A DNA stretch of 60,000 nucleotides from Adiantum capillus-veneris (GCA_014529385.2 CM043963.1:96922412-96982411), one strand, 5' to 3'. Shown: positions 1 through 10,796, counted from the first letter of the stretch. A program made the numbers and translations. The notes: generated from the sequence alone by a model not told the origin.

Positions 1-698
1 GCTTTCAAATGCTTGAAATATATTCTTGGTTCGACATGTTTGGAATACTATTTTCTAGTAGCATAGTACTACCTTGGAACTGTGCATTTATCAAAGTGTT
101 TTGTGGAGAGTGGATTCCAGAGGGTTTAAATTTTGGCTGCATTAGAAAGAGGATGGGGTCTAGGAGGGTCTCTTTATTTTCCATGAGCTTATAGAGGTCA
201 TTAACATTTTGACGAATAGGTTTTTTCAATGTGTGCAAGAATGGTGGGTGTGTAAGAGATGTGTAAGAGTGGTCAATGGATGCACTTTTCTCCCTAAAAT
301 CAAGGTGGATAATTTTATGATTTTTGGCCTTTCATAACTCCCATACATGATCTTTGATTTGAGCGGAGATCATAGATCTGTAATCTACACACTGAGCTCT
401 TTCAATAGATATGCTACATGATATGGTTTTACTTGCTAGATCTTAAATTCCATTTTGGGGGAAAATTTTGAATTCAAATAAACTAGCCGTTTTGCCTATT
501 TGAATTCAAAAGCTATCCTTTGATTACTTTCTTAATACTAAAGGTTTGAGTTCCTTAAAATGCAAAACAAAGTGTCCTGCTTCCTAGACCCCATTCTCTT
601 CCTAATAGAAAAGTTGAACCCAATGTTATGTTGTCCATTAAGTTGAGAATGGGGAAAGGGATTCTAATCTATCGAATGGGAATCAAACATGGGAACAA
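1..698. other. AT-rich stretch with no supported gene
   Basis: Open frames here are short and resemble no family I recognise. The longest, positions 5-238 on the minus strand, encodes 77 residues without a domain signature. The only clear structure is the perfect inverted repeat at 466-511. The stretch ends where the CACTA terminus begins. Confidence 0.5.
466..511. repeat. Perfect 15-bp inverted repeat
   Basis: The left arm TTTTGAATTCAAATA (466-480) is exactly complementary to the right arm at 497-511, across a 16-base loop. Each arm holds an EcoRI-type palindrome, so several foldings are possible. No coding region adjoins it. It may be a leftover of a small transposon or a chance AT-rich cruciform. 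Confidence 0.8.
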
Positions 699-2399
699 CA
701 CTACAAGAGATTCTTGACACTTGTGACGACATTAGTGACAAAAATACACGGGGATATTTTTATGCTCAGTGTCACTATAAGCATCGCTATATGCGTCACA
801 AAGAGAACATTACTTTTCATATCTCTATATGAGTTTCTATATAGCGATGTACATAGAGACTCATATAGCAACACAAATAGAAACTTTGTAGTTCCCAATT
901 AAATGATAGTCTACGTCCAAAAATAGCAAAACGTGTATAGCAATGCCTAAGAATAAATTTTTACGATGGCAGGGCATACATTGTCCTTCTGGCACCACGT
1001 TAGTGGCTTTTGAATCAGCATCCTCTCCGATCTCCTCCACAAATGCCAAGATGATTGGAAAATTATAGCCCTCATTCATCATGTAGTCCAAGGGGCTACC
1101 TCTACGACATAGTACCACTTTGGTGCATAATTTGTAGGATGGAGTACCACTACAAGAGCCACATAACTTACATGAGTGCTTCCATACCACCAGTTCTCTA
1201 AATCTGGATGTTAAATATTCACCGACTTACTTGTTGACAATGCTAGTATAGTACGAAAGTGTCTCAAAGGTAGGTCCACTTTTTAGTTGAGTCTACCTCA
1301 AGGAAACCTGACTCTCCTCTCTACGGATAGTAGCGCTCTGACCCTCCATGTTTATCTTGAACCATTGCACGTCGAACAAGTCCACAAAAAATCCACTACA
1401 GTCTATCCTCAAAATTTATTGTAGCGTGCCGAAATAAGCGAGTTCTATCACCACAAGATCTACATCAGAAAGAGGACCGTCATTGACTAGATTGTTTGAA
1501 TTTTTCCATGATTCCACAATCTTGTTGAAACTTTTTTGTCAATCCGTACACCCTAAAATGTCAATGATTATGAGTGGTTGTCCGAACATCCAGAAAGCCA
1601 TGAGTCAAACATTGAAAACATACCTTGCAACTACAACCCCACGAGTACTCCCACTCCTTGTCAATCACCTGTTCACCATGCTCTTGTGTGCTTTTCAACT
1701 GGTGTGTAACCTTCTTAAGGTCATGAATGTTGATAGGCTCTCAAGACCCATCGTATAATGCATCAATGGTCGCCTTCGCTGTCTCCACTCGATTCGTTCC
1801 CTTTGTCTCTCTTGCTTTGTCGATACTTGTATTGTAAAATCAACTTTTGCATCACTGGATTATGAAGCCTGCAAAATTGATTGATCTTAGCCTCTAGATA
1901 TTCTGTCATTTTCTTTTTAGCATCAATATTGCACATTACAATCCCATATATTTTCTCATCATCTATGGTGCGCCAAAGAGTATCTCAGGCACGATCAACT
2001 ACAGAGAGCCAACCTCCAATGTAAACAAGGGACTCTGAAACAACTCGATCTATAAGAGATGGGTCAAACTTGCCAAATTTGTGAACATCCTGCAAAGAAA
2101 CATGTCTTGTTCGTTGCACATCATGTTTCCATTGATTACAAGGACATAAGATCCTTGTTGAGTGTTTCGATTGTACGGCCCCACATCATCGTCACTACTC
2201 ATAATGAATGTAAAAACCTTGAAAATTGAACATAGATTTAATCTTCTCTTACTCTCCTTCGTCTCTTATCTCTCTCTCTTAATCTCCCTTGCAATCAAGA
2301 AACCATTGATCACATTATAAACTACCTCAAATTCTCTAGACTATATTTGTGGGTACAATAAATCTACACAGCCATGTCTACATGACAATGCTTGTAGTG
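699..2399 (-). mobile_element. Decayed CACTA (En/Spm-like) transposon remnant
   Basis: The left end starts with CACTACAAGAGATTCTTGAC, the classical plant CACTA terminus, followed by subterminal motifs of the GTGACGACATTAGTGACA kind. At 2391-2399 the complementary CTTGTAGTG closes the region, giving a 9-bp terminal inverted repeat. Minus-strand coding debris between the ends includes a DUF4216-like block at 1229-1437 and a start-like segment near 2201 running down to about 1780. The flanking 3-bp words (CAA left, GAT right) do not match, so either the right end is not the true partner or the duplication has decayed. At 1.7 kb it is far shorter than an autonomous element. The left terminus is solid; the right one is tentative. 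Confidence 0.55.
1229..1437 (-). pseudogene. TNP2-type transposase C-terminal (DUF4216-like) remnant
   Basis: Read on the minus strand, the segment begins YFGTLQ, then after one stop ILRIDCSGFFVDLF and DVQWFKIN. After a frameshift it continues GFLEVDSTKKWTYL, DTFVLY and HCQQV. This order and spacing follow the DUF4216 domain found downstream of plant CACTA transposases: a YxGxIxxIIELDY start, a VxLFKCxW core, GFxxVxF, then PFVLASQxxQVFYV. There are at least three stops and one frameshift, so it is dead. The orientation agrees with the CACTA terminus at 699 being the 3' end of the element. The family assignment is from motif recall, not a search. Confidence 0.55.
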
Positions 2400-2732
2400 G
2401 ATAAAATCCATTTTCCTCTTTTTTAGTTCTAGACATTCCCTAGTGAAGAGATATGGTCGTAAGTGAAGCCACCATTTTGTGGTGTGCGTAGTGCGAGAGT
2501 GCTCCCGCTTCTCTAGAGTGTTTTGAAGAGGACCTTGTTTATTATGCTTCTTGTTCAGCATCTCTTTACAGTAGCTCCTTGTTTGAGGGATTACTGTGCA
2601 CATTACATGCATGCCTCCATTCTCAGGTAATGTGCCATTGAAATCTTTCCAACCTAATGTCGCATCCGTGGAGAGAAAGAGAGGGAGAAACAGAGACATA
2701 GACATAAAGAGAGAGAGATAAATAGACACACA

Positions 2733-2778
<46 letters not shown>

Positions 2779-3179
2779 AGATAGAGAGAGAGAGAAGAGA
2801 GAGAGAGAGAAGATAGAGAGAAGAGAGTAGAAGTCATTTTTGAACTCCATCTTTTTCACGTAAAGAAGATTTTTTTCAAAGCACTCTACAGAAGTGGGAA
2901 CACACTCGCATTGTGCACCCCATAAAACAGTGGGTTCACTTACAACCATCTCTCTTTACTTACTTGCAAGATTACATGTGCAAACGGCTTGTTCATGAGA
3001 TGTTTGCACATGTGAGATTTCAAACAAATATATACCTAAACTCATGTGAGATATATGCAAACTACTGCGAACATAACCATAAACCTAACTCTAAATTTAA
3101 ACCATAATCGTGAAACTAAACATAAATATAAAAACTAAATTCAAAACCTAATCTTAAATCTAAACCTAAGCTCATATGT
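2400..3179. other. Non-coding stretch with GA microsatellite and degenerate CTAAA-rich tract
   Basis: The (GA)n tract at about 2738-2822 generates long minus-strand open frames rich in Ser and Leu that are artefacts of the repeat. From about 3060 to 3175 there are scattered words such as AAACCTAA and TAAACCTAAG, reminiscent of plant telomere repeats but not in register. I see no gene here. Confidence 0.5.
2738..2822. repeat. GA/CT microsatellite
   Basis: A run of GA dinucleotides with a few interruptions (GATAGATAGAGAG and similar). It borders no recognisable element end. Confidence 0.9.
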
Positions 3180-3480
3180 ATCCACATTTGATAAGCTTGT
3201 TAACAAATCTTTGCATACTTAGGATTCATTGGGTAGGGTAACTACTAGGCTGAATTAACAATGCTTATCATGGGAATTATATGTTCCACCATAGAAGGTG
3301 GAACTCCCTTCATATCATGATATGTCCAAGAAAATATATCCTTGAATTATTTGAGAAGATCCTTAAGTATAATGTCTTCAATATCACTATGGTCTTAAGC
3401 AATAAAAACTTGTTTAGACTCATGACCTAGTCCTGCTGATTCTATCTCCTTAACTACCACCAAACCATCATATACTCCAC
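3180..3480 (-). pseudogene. Ty3/gypsy pol fragment (protease-RT junction)
   Basis: On the minus strand one frame reads, between stops, DHSDIEDIILKDLLK, FKDIFSWTYHDMKGVPP, SMVEHIIPM and LPYPMNPKYAKIC. This follows the region just before the reverse transcriptase in plant gypsy polyproteins, where LLKEFKDVFAWTYxDMPGIPP, xHxI and RxMNPKYA occur in this order. At least five in-frame stops within 300 bp show long decay. The surrounding 3481-4222 may hold more of the same element but nothing I can identify. It is cut on the right by the truncated Copia-1 LTR. Confidence 0.6.
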
Positions 3481-4222
3481 AACCTCCATTGGTATAGGCG
3501 TTCATTGTGCTTTGGTGTACACACATTTTTTCTCCTTTCTGGTATAAGATTTGAAGTGTTTAGATGTCGGATGTACTTGTCTACACGTTTTTGTTCTACT
3601 AGGATCTTTGCTTTAGTTTTTGCTTCCTTTTGTTGTTGAGCTAACTCTTAGTTTTGTCATCTCCTTGTAGTAAGACTTAATTTTTTCTTTTTTTCCATTT
3701 CTAAATGAGAAATTTCAAGGGGTCACAGCTACACCACATGACACTCTAAACGTATTCATCTCATTTGTCTACCAACTTTTAATGAGAATCACATGCCCCC
3801 ACATAACTGAGCCATTCTGTGGTGGATCTCTTTTCCTTTATCCTAGAACATACACTCACTTGATACCATCACCTTTTGTTTTTTCTTTTGGATTGATTTT
3901 GGCATAGACTCACTAGATTCATCCTCATTTGTGTCCTCTTCAATTCAGGATAAATTGTTATAAGATGTTCTACTAGGCCTTGAAGGTTTTGATTCCAAAC
4001 TTGAGCTAATATGTGATTCCAATTCTGTATCAAAGACCATATTAGGTATTATGGTAGAAAACTCGCATTATGGGAATCTCCAAATTGACTAAATTCATGT
4101 ATTTTAGGAATTTCCAACTTAAAGTGGGAAAAAAGGAGACAAACTTGTTGATAAGATAGAGTGAAAATCATATTGGATTGTGATGTTGATAAACACCAAA
4201 AGTCAGGAGGATGAACAAAGCA
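3481..4222. other. Unassigned stretch, possibly old gypsy sequence
   Basis: The minus strand has a short acidic, Ser-rich, Lys-rich reading (around 3850-4020) that would suit the linker upstream of the gypsy pol scrap, but it carries no diagnostic motif. There is no plus-strand gene. The stretch ends abruptly where similarity to the Copia-1 LTR starts. Confidence 0.35.
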
Positions 4223-4314
4223 TGTAAACTACTTCTTTTTTTGAAGTGCTAAAGCCATTGAGTGGCTGCTTTCCTGTGGACGTATCCCACATTGGGTGAA
4301 CCACGTATATCGTG

Positions 4315-4385
<71 letters not shown>

Positions 4386-4471
4386 CTATAATCTCTTGTG
4401 TTTGAAATCTATCTCTCTCCATTAAGTAATCTACTCAAAAAATCTATTTAGCTACGTCTTATTTCCTAACA
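4223..4471 (+). repeat. Copia-1 5' LTR, 3'-terminal fragment
   Basis: The segment from TGTAAACTACTTCTT to CTAACA matches the end of the 3' LTR (about 10584-10796). Both carry a CT microsatellite after CGTGTGTA, but this copy has a far longer tract (about 4320-4381, versus about 30 bases in the 3' copy). The left part of the LTR is missing. Confidence 0.85.
4320..4381 (+). repeat. CT microsatellite inside the Copia-1 LTR
   Basis: An uninterrupted CT run of about 62 bases. The homologous tract is about 30 bases at 10680-10709 and about 15 bases at 28265-28279, so the repeat has changed length in each LTR copy. Confidence 0.95.
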
Positions 4472-4473
4472 AC

Positions 4474-4485
4474 TGGTATCAGAGC
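4474..4485 (+). promoter_or_regulatory. Primer binding site of Copia-1 (initiator Met tRNA type)
   Basis: TGGTATCAGAGC lies two bases after the LTR end CTAACA. It is the standard plant copia primer site, complementary to the 3' end of initiator methionine tRNA. Confidence 0.92.
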
Positions 4486-4535
4486 AAGGTTTGCTCCTAG
4501 CTAAATTATCTCAAGGAAAGGATTCCTTGAATTGA

Positions 4536-4943
4536 GTGGGATTTATAGCGGAGGAAGGGAAGCTCAAGATTGAGAAGTTCAACGGCAAAAACTACCAACA
4601 TTGGAAGATGCAAATTGAAGACTATCTCTACCAGAAGGACCTCTATTTGCCACTAGGCGGTCTTGCGAAGAAGCATGCAACAATGAAAGATGAAGCATGG
4701 ATTGTCGTTGATCGAAAGGCACTGGGAACAATCCGGTTAAGCTTGGCATCAACGGTGGCCTTCAATGTTTCGGAGATGAAGACCACGGAGGACTTGATGA
4801 AGTCACTTGACGACTTCTATGAGAAACCATCGGCATCCAATAAGGTATTTCTTATGAAGCGCTTGTTCAATCTAAAGATGGCAGAGAATGGTTCAGTTGC
4901 AGAACACCTAAATGACTTTAACACAAACACAAGTCAACTTTGA
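4536..4943 (+). pseudogene. Copia-1 gag, N-terminal part
   Basis: This 135-residue frame carries the copia gag opening: IEKFNGKNYQHWKMQIEDYL fits the LxGxNYxxWKxxMxxYL pattern, and later come FLMKRLFNLKM and AEHLNDFNT. No ATG fits the expected start; the frame is open from a GTG at 4536, so the original start has probably mutated. It ends at TGA (4941-4943) right after NTSQL, where related proteins read straight through into the next block. The next frame resumes four bases later in the same phase, so a single stop codon splits gag. Confidence 0.85.
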
Positions 4944-4946
4944 TCG

Positions 4947-6311
4947 GTGAAAATCAATTTCCATGATGAAGTGCGAGCTCTCCTCATACTATCATCTCTA
5001 CCGGATAGTTGGGACAGCCTTGTGATGGCTGTAAGTAATTCTATTTTTGGCACAAATACTCTTAAGTTTGATGATGTTGTGGGTGTTCTCCTAAGCGAGG
5101 AAATGCGAAGGAGAAGCACAGGAGAATCATCAAGTGCTGCACTGTCAGTGGAAACAAGAGGAAGGCCTAAGGAGAGGTTCAAAAACCAAAAGGGTCGTGA
5201 TCGCTCAAGGCGGAGCAAGTCACGCACAAAGTCAGTTCTTGAATGTTGGAACTGTGGCAAGAAGCGCCACGTCAAGAAGGATTGCTGGTCCAAGAAGAAG
5301 AAGGAGACAGAGTCTCAAGACAACAAGCCAACATCGGAGGCCAATGTGGCAGGTAAAGTAGAGCAATATGCTCTAATTCTCTCATTAGACAATGTGTATA
5401 ATTCCTGGATAGTACATTCCGGGGCTTCATTCCATGCGACACCACACAAGCAACATTTCCAAGACTACACCAAAGGTAATTTTGGGTATGTATACTTGGG
5501 AGATGATGAAGCTTGTGAGATTGTCGGCAAAGGTACAGTTTCTATCAAAACTGCTAACGAAAATGAATGGAAGCTTAAAGATGTTAGGCATGTTCCTTCT
5601 CTTCGCAAAAATTTAATCTCTATAGGACAATTGGACGATGAAGGTCACAACATTGCATTCGGAAACAAACGGTGGAAGATCTCAAAGGGATCTTTGGTGG
5701 TTGCCAAGGGAGAAAAGGTCGGTACACTTTACTTGTGTACTGCTAGCACACAACCTTCAGCTTGTGCAGCAACTACGGAAGTTGATAGTGCAGTGTGGCA
5801 CTATCGACTTGGGCATATGTGTGCCAAAGGAATGCAAATCCTTCAAAAAAAGAAGCTTCTACCAGGTTTGAAAGAAGTGGACTTAGAGTTATGTGAAGAT
5901 TTTGTTTATGGTAAACAAAAGAGGGTAAAATTTCAACAATCAGGAAATGAAAAAAAAAATAAAAAACTTGAGTTGGTTCATTCTGATGTTTGGGGTCCTG
6001 CAAGTACACCATCACTTGGTGGCTCATTGTACTATGTAACATTCATAGACGATGCGACTAGAAAAACATGGGTTTATGTCATGAAGAATAAATCTGATGT
6101 ATTTTCCATATTTCAAAGGTGGAAAGCCTTTGTGGAGAATGAAACAAGTACCAAGGTTAAATGCCTCAGATCCGACAATGGAGTTGAATATTGCAGCCAA
6201 GCTTGTGAAAGCTTTTGTGCTAGCAATGGCATTCGGAGGCAAAGGACAACCCCAAGGACACCTCAGCAAAATGGTATTTCAAAAAGGATGAGCACGACAA
6301 TCATGGAATGA
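4947..6311 (+). pseudogene. Copia-1 gag C-terminus, protease and integrase N-terminal half
   Basis: In order: gag tail with LLILSSLPDSWD, the zinc knuckle CWNCGKKRHVKKDC (CX2CX4HX4C, with Arg where Gly precedes His in most copies), protease, integrase zinc region (WHYRLGHM) and integrase core. The protease motif is WIVHSGASFHATP, so the catalytic Asp of DSG is His. Integrase keeps Asp in HSDVWGP and in RSDNGVEY, but the third acidic residue is lost: NGISKRM stands where NGVAERM is usual. The frame stops at TGA 6309-6311 within what should be ERARSM, consistent with a CGA to TGA transition. Confidence 0.9.
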
Positions 6312-6320
6312 GCACGAAGC

Positions 6321-6860
6321 ATGCGGCTACATGCAGGACTACCGCTTGAGCTTTGGGCGGAAGCTGTAAGTACGTCTGTGTACTTAATCAATCGGTCACC
6401 CTCAATGGCATTGGATGGGGGAATTCCAGAAGAGGCATGGACAGGTAAACCGGTGAATTATGCATTTCTCAAAGTGTTTGGGTGTGAGGCTTTCATGCAC
6501 ATAGATAGAAGCCTAAGATCAAAGCTAGATGCAAAGTCCAAAAAGTGTTTCTTCATTGGCTATGGAGAAGGAGACTTTGGGTATCGCCTATGGAATCCTG
6601 AAGATGGTAAAATCTTAAGGAGTAGGGATGTAATTTTTAACGAACAAAATATGTACAAAGATTACTTGGAAAGAAAACAAACAAAAGAAACAGGTGATGA
6701 GTACATGGAGCTTGAGTACGGTGAAGACTCAAGGACTACAAACGGTGACAATGTGCAACAACGTCAACCAAATGAGGAGCCTCAACCTATTCCTCGAAGA
6801 TCTACAAGAGCAAGTAGACCTCCCGAATTCTGGAGAGCCGGAATCATACGAAGAAGCTAG
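6321..6860 (+). pseudogene. Copia-1 integrase C-terminal half and linker
   Basis: The frame continues integrase after the internal stop: LPLELWAEAVSTSVYLINRS, then VFGCEAFMHI, KCFFIGYGEGDFGYRLW and VIFNEQNMY, all typical of the copia integrase tail. It runs into the basic RRSTRASRPPE linker that normally precedes reverse transcriptase, then leaves frame. Just downstream the linker continues as ESYEEARKHESKE in another frame and is shorter than in related elements, so a deletion with frameshift around 6820-6890 separates integrase from reverse transcriptase. Confidence 0.85.
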
Positions 6861-6894
6861 GAAACATGAATCCAAAGAATAATGGACAAAGAGC

Positions 6895-8388
6895 ATGCAA
6901 GTGGAGATGGACTCACTACATCGCAACCAAACATGGGAGTTGGTTGAGTTGCCTAAAGGTGAGCGGGCACTTCAAAAAAAATGGGTGTACAAGCTGAAGG
7001 AAGAAGAAGGTGGGAAGAAAAGGTACAAGTCTAGACTTGTGGTAAAAGGCTTTTCTCAAAAGAAAGGTATTGACTTCAATGAAATATTTTCTCCTGTTGT
7101 AAAAATGAACTCAATTAGGCTTGTCTTAAGCCTTACAGCTGCTCATGCTCTAAATCTTGAGCAAATGGATGTAAATACGGCATTCCCTCACGGTGACTTA
7201 GAGGAGGAAATCTACATGCTTCAACCAAAGGGGTATGACGTAAAAGGTAAGGAGAAGATGGTTTGCAGATTAAAGAAGAGCTTGTATGGTTTAAAGCAAG
7301 CATCAAGACAATGGTACTTGAAGTTTGATCGATGGATGTTGGATCATGGATTCACAATATGCAACTCGGATCACTGCGTCTATATGAAGAATTTGGGCGA
7401 TGGGAAATTCATCATCCTAATGTTGTATGTTGATGACATGTTGATTGCAAGTGCTAACATGCAGGACATCAAAGACCTAAAAGAGGAGTTGTCCAAATCT
7501 TTTTCAATGAAAGATTTAGGTGCTGCAAAGAGGATATTTGGTATGAAAATATCAAGGGACAGGACGAAGAAGACAATAAAGCTATCTCAAGAAGATTACA
7601 TCAAGAAGGTACTAGAAAGGTTTGCAATGCAAACTGCAAAACCAGTTTCTACACCTTTGGCTGGTCATTTTAAACTAACGAAGGATATGTGTCCAAAGAC
7701 ACAAGAGGAGATAGCCTATATGTCTAAAGTTCCATATGCTGCAGCGGTAGGTTCTCTAATGTATGCTATGGTCTGGACAAGGCCAGACATTGCACATGCA
7801 GTGGGAGTTGTGAGTAGGTTCATGGACAACCCAAGTAAAGAGCATTGGCAAGCTGTGAAGTGGATACTTAGGTATCTAAAAGGGACAACAACAAATGCTT
7901 TGTATTTTGGAGGAACTGATATTTTTCTAGAAGGGTGTGCTGATGCAGATATGGCAGGTGACAAAGATACTCGAAGGAGCACTACTGGCTATGTGTTCAC
8001 GGTTGGAGGCACAGCAGTAAGCTGGGCTTCAAAGCTGCAGAAAGTGGTTTCACTTTCTACCACGAAAGCAGAGTATGTAGCAATGACGGAGGCAAGCAAA
8101 GAAATTCTGTGGCTTCACAGATTCTTAGAAGAGCTTGGATTCAAACAAGACAATTGTTTCTTGTACAGTGATAGCCAAAGCGCTATCCATCTTGCGAAGA
8201 ACTCAGCCTTTCATTCAAGGACAAAGCACATTAAGGTGAGATATCACTTCATACGCACTCTTTTGGAAGAGGGACAACTAAAGTTAGGAAAGGTGCATAC
8301 AAGTGAAAATCCTGCAGACATGTTTACAAAGGTGGTCAACAAGGAGAAGTTGAGTTTTTGCTCATCTTCAATCGGCATTCACGGATAA
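6895..8388 (+). pseudogene. Copia-1 reverse transcriptase and RNase H
   Basis: This uninterrupted 497-residue frame starts in the conserved MDSLHRNQTWELVELPKG block. Reverse transcriptase motifs follow: KWVYKLK, RLVVKGF, FSPVVKM, QMDVNTAF, LKKSLYGLKQASRQWY and the catalytic LYVDDMLIA. RNase H shows GCADADMAGD, TTKAEYVAM, SDSQSAIHLAKN, HIKVRYHFIR and NPADMFTK. The reading frame and the YVDD box are intact, so this half is far better preserved than gag to integrase. It lacks its own start and would have been part of the polyprotein. The stop lies 60 bases before the purine tract. Confidence 0.9.
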
Positions 8389-8437
8389 GAAGCTAGAATG
8401 GAAAGCAGTCACAGGTTTGGTTTGGAGATCAGTCTCC

Positions 8438-8447
8438 AAGTGGGAGA
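8438..8447 (+). promoter_or_regulatory. Polypurine tract of Copia-1
   Basis: AAGTGGGAGA lies directly before the 3' LTR start TGTTAAG, one base apart. This is the usual copia plus-strand primer sequence. Confidence 0.8.
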
Positions 8448-8448
8448 C

Positions 8449-8552
8449 TGTTAAGTATGGAGCCTGATTTACCCTTGTAATTTTCTGTGGTAAAAGCGCA
8501 CATTTGTAAGGCCCCCATTATGAGGAGAAGCCATCGTGCGTGAAGGAAAATC
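8449..8552 (+). repeat. Copia-1 3' LTR, first part
   Basis: This is the beginning of the LTR, starting TGTTAAGTATGG. It stops at GGAAAATC, where a solo LTR of an unrelated family intervenes; the LTR resumes at 10172. Confidence 0.85.
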
Positions 8553-10166
8553 TGTCATAAAATCTAATATCTAACCAACCCAAATGATTTTCTCACATTA
8601 AATTGATCACTTAATGTGGGAGAATAAACGGGAACAAGTGTTAAGGTATAGATATGTGCTTATAGATCTATCTCAACACGGGGCCAATAGTAAAGGGGCC
8701 CAAATGGGAGATGTTCTATCAAGAGCAAGGCTAACCAATGGAGCATAAGAGCTTAGGGTTAGCTTCATTGAAGAACTTCAATAATGTGTGTAAAAGTCCT
8801 TTGACCTTAGGTAAGCTAGGGCTGAGCTTGAGGTGGGAACCCAGCCCAAGCTCAAAGTGCTTGTCGTGCTTGCGGTGCTTGTCCTGCTTGAGGTGCTTGA
8901 TTAAGATTCTTGAGGTGCTTGACTGGCTCCATGCTTGAGGTGCTTGACTTGGTGCATGATTAAGGTGCTTGAGGTGCCTTAAGAAGCTTGCCTAAGATGC
9001 TTGTGGGAACACCCCCTACTTCAAGTGCTTTGTCATGCTTGATGACTAAGGTGCTTGAGCTCCTAAAGTCAAAAGCATCCCTACAAGAGGGGGGGTGAGC
9101 CCTTTCCCTAGGGATTAGAGAGAGAGAGAACACACACTCACACTCACAAGGGAAGCCCCAGCTTGAAGAGGCAGCAAGGACACATGTCAGGTCCCTACCC
9201 ATGTTACCTTCATGTGTTGCTTGAAGCCTATTGGCTAGGCTTCAAAGGGGTCCAATGATAAATTACTTGAATTATATAATTGATTTTGCATTTATCAAGT
9301 CCTCTCTCTCAAAGGGGAAAGGGGGACACTTGTCCCAAGGCTACCCATGTTGCTTGTAATGGCTCCTGCTTGTGATTGGCTAGGCCTGGAGGGGTCCAAT
9401 GAGCTTCAAGCATGAGCTACAAGGGGGGGTCGACCCAAGCAAGCTAGGGGGGTTCTTAGGGGGTATACTCACCCACACACACTCACAAGCACTCTCATTG
9501 TGTACTATGGAAAGTGCAAGAGCTCCCTCTCCTTCTCCAAGCAAGTAGAGGTTGAGAGCCTACACCAACACTCTTGGCTATGGAGTGCAAATCCAACCAA
9601 GAGCCATGCTTCAATGCTTAAGCTTGCCATCTCCTTCTTCTTCATTACTATGCTATTATGTATGCTAGCAACAAGAGTATGATAAGTGAGGAACTAATTC
9701 TTTCTCCTACGAAATGTTTCTTCTTCCTCTTCCCTACCCTCATTCCCTGCTAGCTCTCTCCACCTTCGAAGGTGTTTGAGGTCTTGGGACTGAGGCTTGG
9801 GATAGTTAAAGCTTTCTTCAACTTTATGTTATGTTTGTGATGCATGAAGCCTTCCATCTTCATGGCATCACCTAGGTCACAAGGAACACAAAGACTGTAT
9901 TGTAACAAGTCTCTCTTTATGGGAGAAATCATAATACAAATGCCTATTGGAGGGGGGACCGGCTCCACATAAATCCGGTCCTCAACTGTTGTCATGTTCT
10001 CTAAACTCTCTCTCTTGCAAAAGTATTGTCTATGCCAAGTTAACTAATTGCTATGATTATGTTGCTATCTTCAATTATGTCAACCCGCTATGCTCACAAA
10101 ATCATTTCTTGAAAGTACTCTCATTAAATTCCTCTATTCTCACATATTAAGGCAAATTCCATTACA
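8553..10166 (+). mobile_element. Solo LTR of the TGTCATAA chromovirus family, with target duplication
   Basis: The 1614-bp segment starts TGTCATAA and ends CATTACA. It is flanked by identical 5-bp words AAATC (8548-8552 and 10167-10171). Its start and general content match the LTR at 11403 and the 3' LTR of the chromovirus at 16249, including the TTTTCTCA.ATTAAA block, a CTTCGAAGGTGT block and GGAGGGGGGACCGGCTCCA. No internal retroviral sequence remains, so unequal recombination between two LTRs is the likely origin. It lies inside the Copia-1 3' LTR and is therefore younger. Confidence 0.85.
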
Positions 10167-10171
10167 AAATC

Positions 10172-10675
10172 ACTCACCGGAAACCAAAATTTTCACGGAC
10201 AAGAATCAGGGGCAACCTTTTTGCCGGAATATTCCTTTTCGCCAGAATATTATGGCCAGACGGCGGCCGGAAAGTGGTCGGAAAACAACCGGTCGGATGG
10301 TCGGTGGTCCGAAGTCAATGGTCGGTAGCCGGTGGCCGAATTCAAAAGCGGACTTGTCTTCTCAAGGGTGGCCACACATGGGTGGATTGGAGGGTCCGAT
10401 TTGGACTTATTCGCACAAGGGCGGCTACACATGGTTGTCTTTCATAAGAGAGGGCAACCCTTTTGGCCTATAAAAGGAGGACATTTCTACACACATTTCA
10501 TAGTGTGAAGTTGATGCAACAAGGTGAGTGTGAGGTGGTGAGAGTGAAGCAAGGCGGGAGCTCTATTAAGGGTTTAATCCCTTTGTAAACTACTTCTTCT
10601 TTTGAAGTGCTAAAGCCATTGAGTGGTTGCTTTCCCTTGGACGTAGCCCACATTGGGTGAACCACGTATATCGTG

Positions 10676-10712
<37 letters not shown>

Positions 10713-10796
10713 CTATAATCTCTTGTGTGTGAAATCTATCTCTCTATTAAGTAATCTACTCAAAAAATCTATTTAGCTACGTCTTATTTCCTAACA
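10172..10796 (+). repeat. Copia-1 3' LTR, second part
   Basis: This is the rest of the 3' LTR after the solo LTR. It includes a GC-rich stretch of GGCCGG words at about 10250-10340, a TATAAAAGG promoter-like sequence at 10471-10479, a CT microsatellite at 10680-10709 and the terminal CTAACA. The TATAAAAGG also occurs at 28053-28061 in the LTR fragment within the satellite. Confidence 0.85.

Larger units (their letters stand above)
4223..10796 (+). mobile_element. Copia-1: inactive Ty1/copia LTR retrotransposon with truncated 5' LTR
   Basis: The order is partial 5' LTR (4223-4471), primer site (4474-4485), gag, protease, integrase, reverse transcriptase, RNase H (4536-8388), purine tract (8438-8447) and 3' LTR (8449-8552 plus 10172-10796). 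Integrase before reverse transcriptase defines Ty1/copia. The 3' LTR begins TGTTAAG and ends CTAACA; without its solo-LTR insertion it would be about 729 bp. The 5' LTR keeps only its last 249 bp, so no target duplication can be tested. Several stops, a frameshifted deletion and changed catalytic residues make it non-functional. A third LTR fragment of the family lies at 27750-28367. Confidence 0.9.

Noticed and set aside
861-1190. 109-residue minus-strand frame with several Cys (CKLCGSC...)
   Set aside because: It lies downstream of the DUF4216-like block in the CACTA remnant, but the Cys spacing fits no zinc finger I know, and no start or conserved partner is seen.
2364-2949. Minus-strand frames with long SLSLSL runs
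   Set aside because: Direct translation of the GA microsatellite, not a protein.
3055-3180. Interstitial telomere-like AAACCTAA words
   Set aside because: The words are irregular and mixed with TAAATT and AAACTAA; they do not form an in-register CCCTAAA array.
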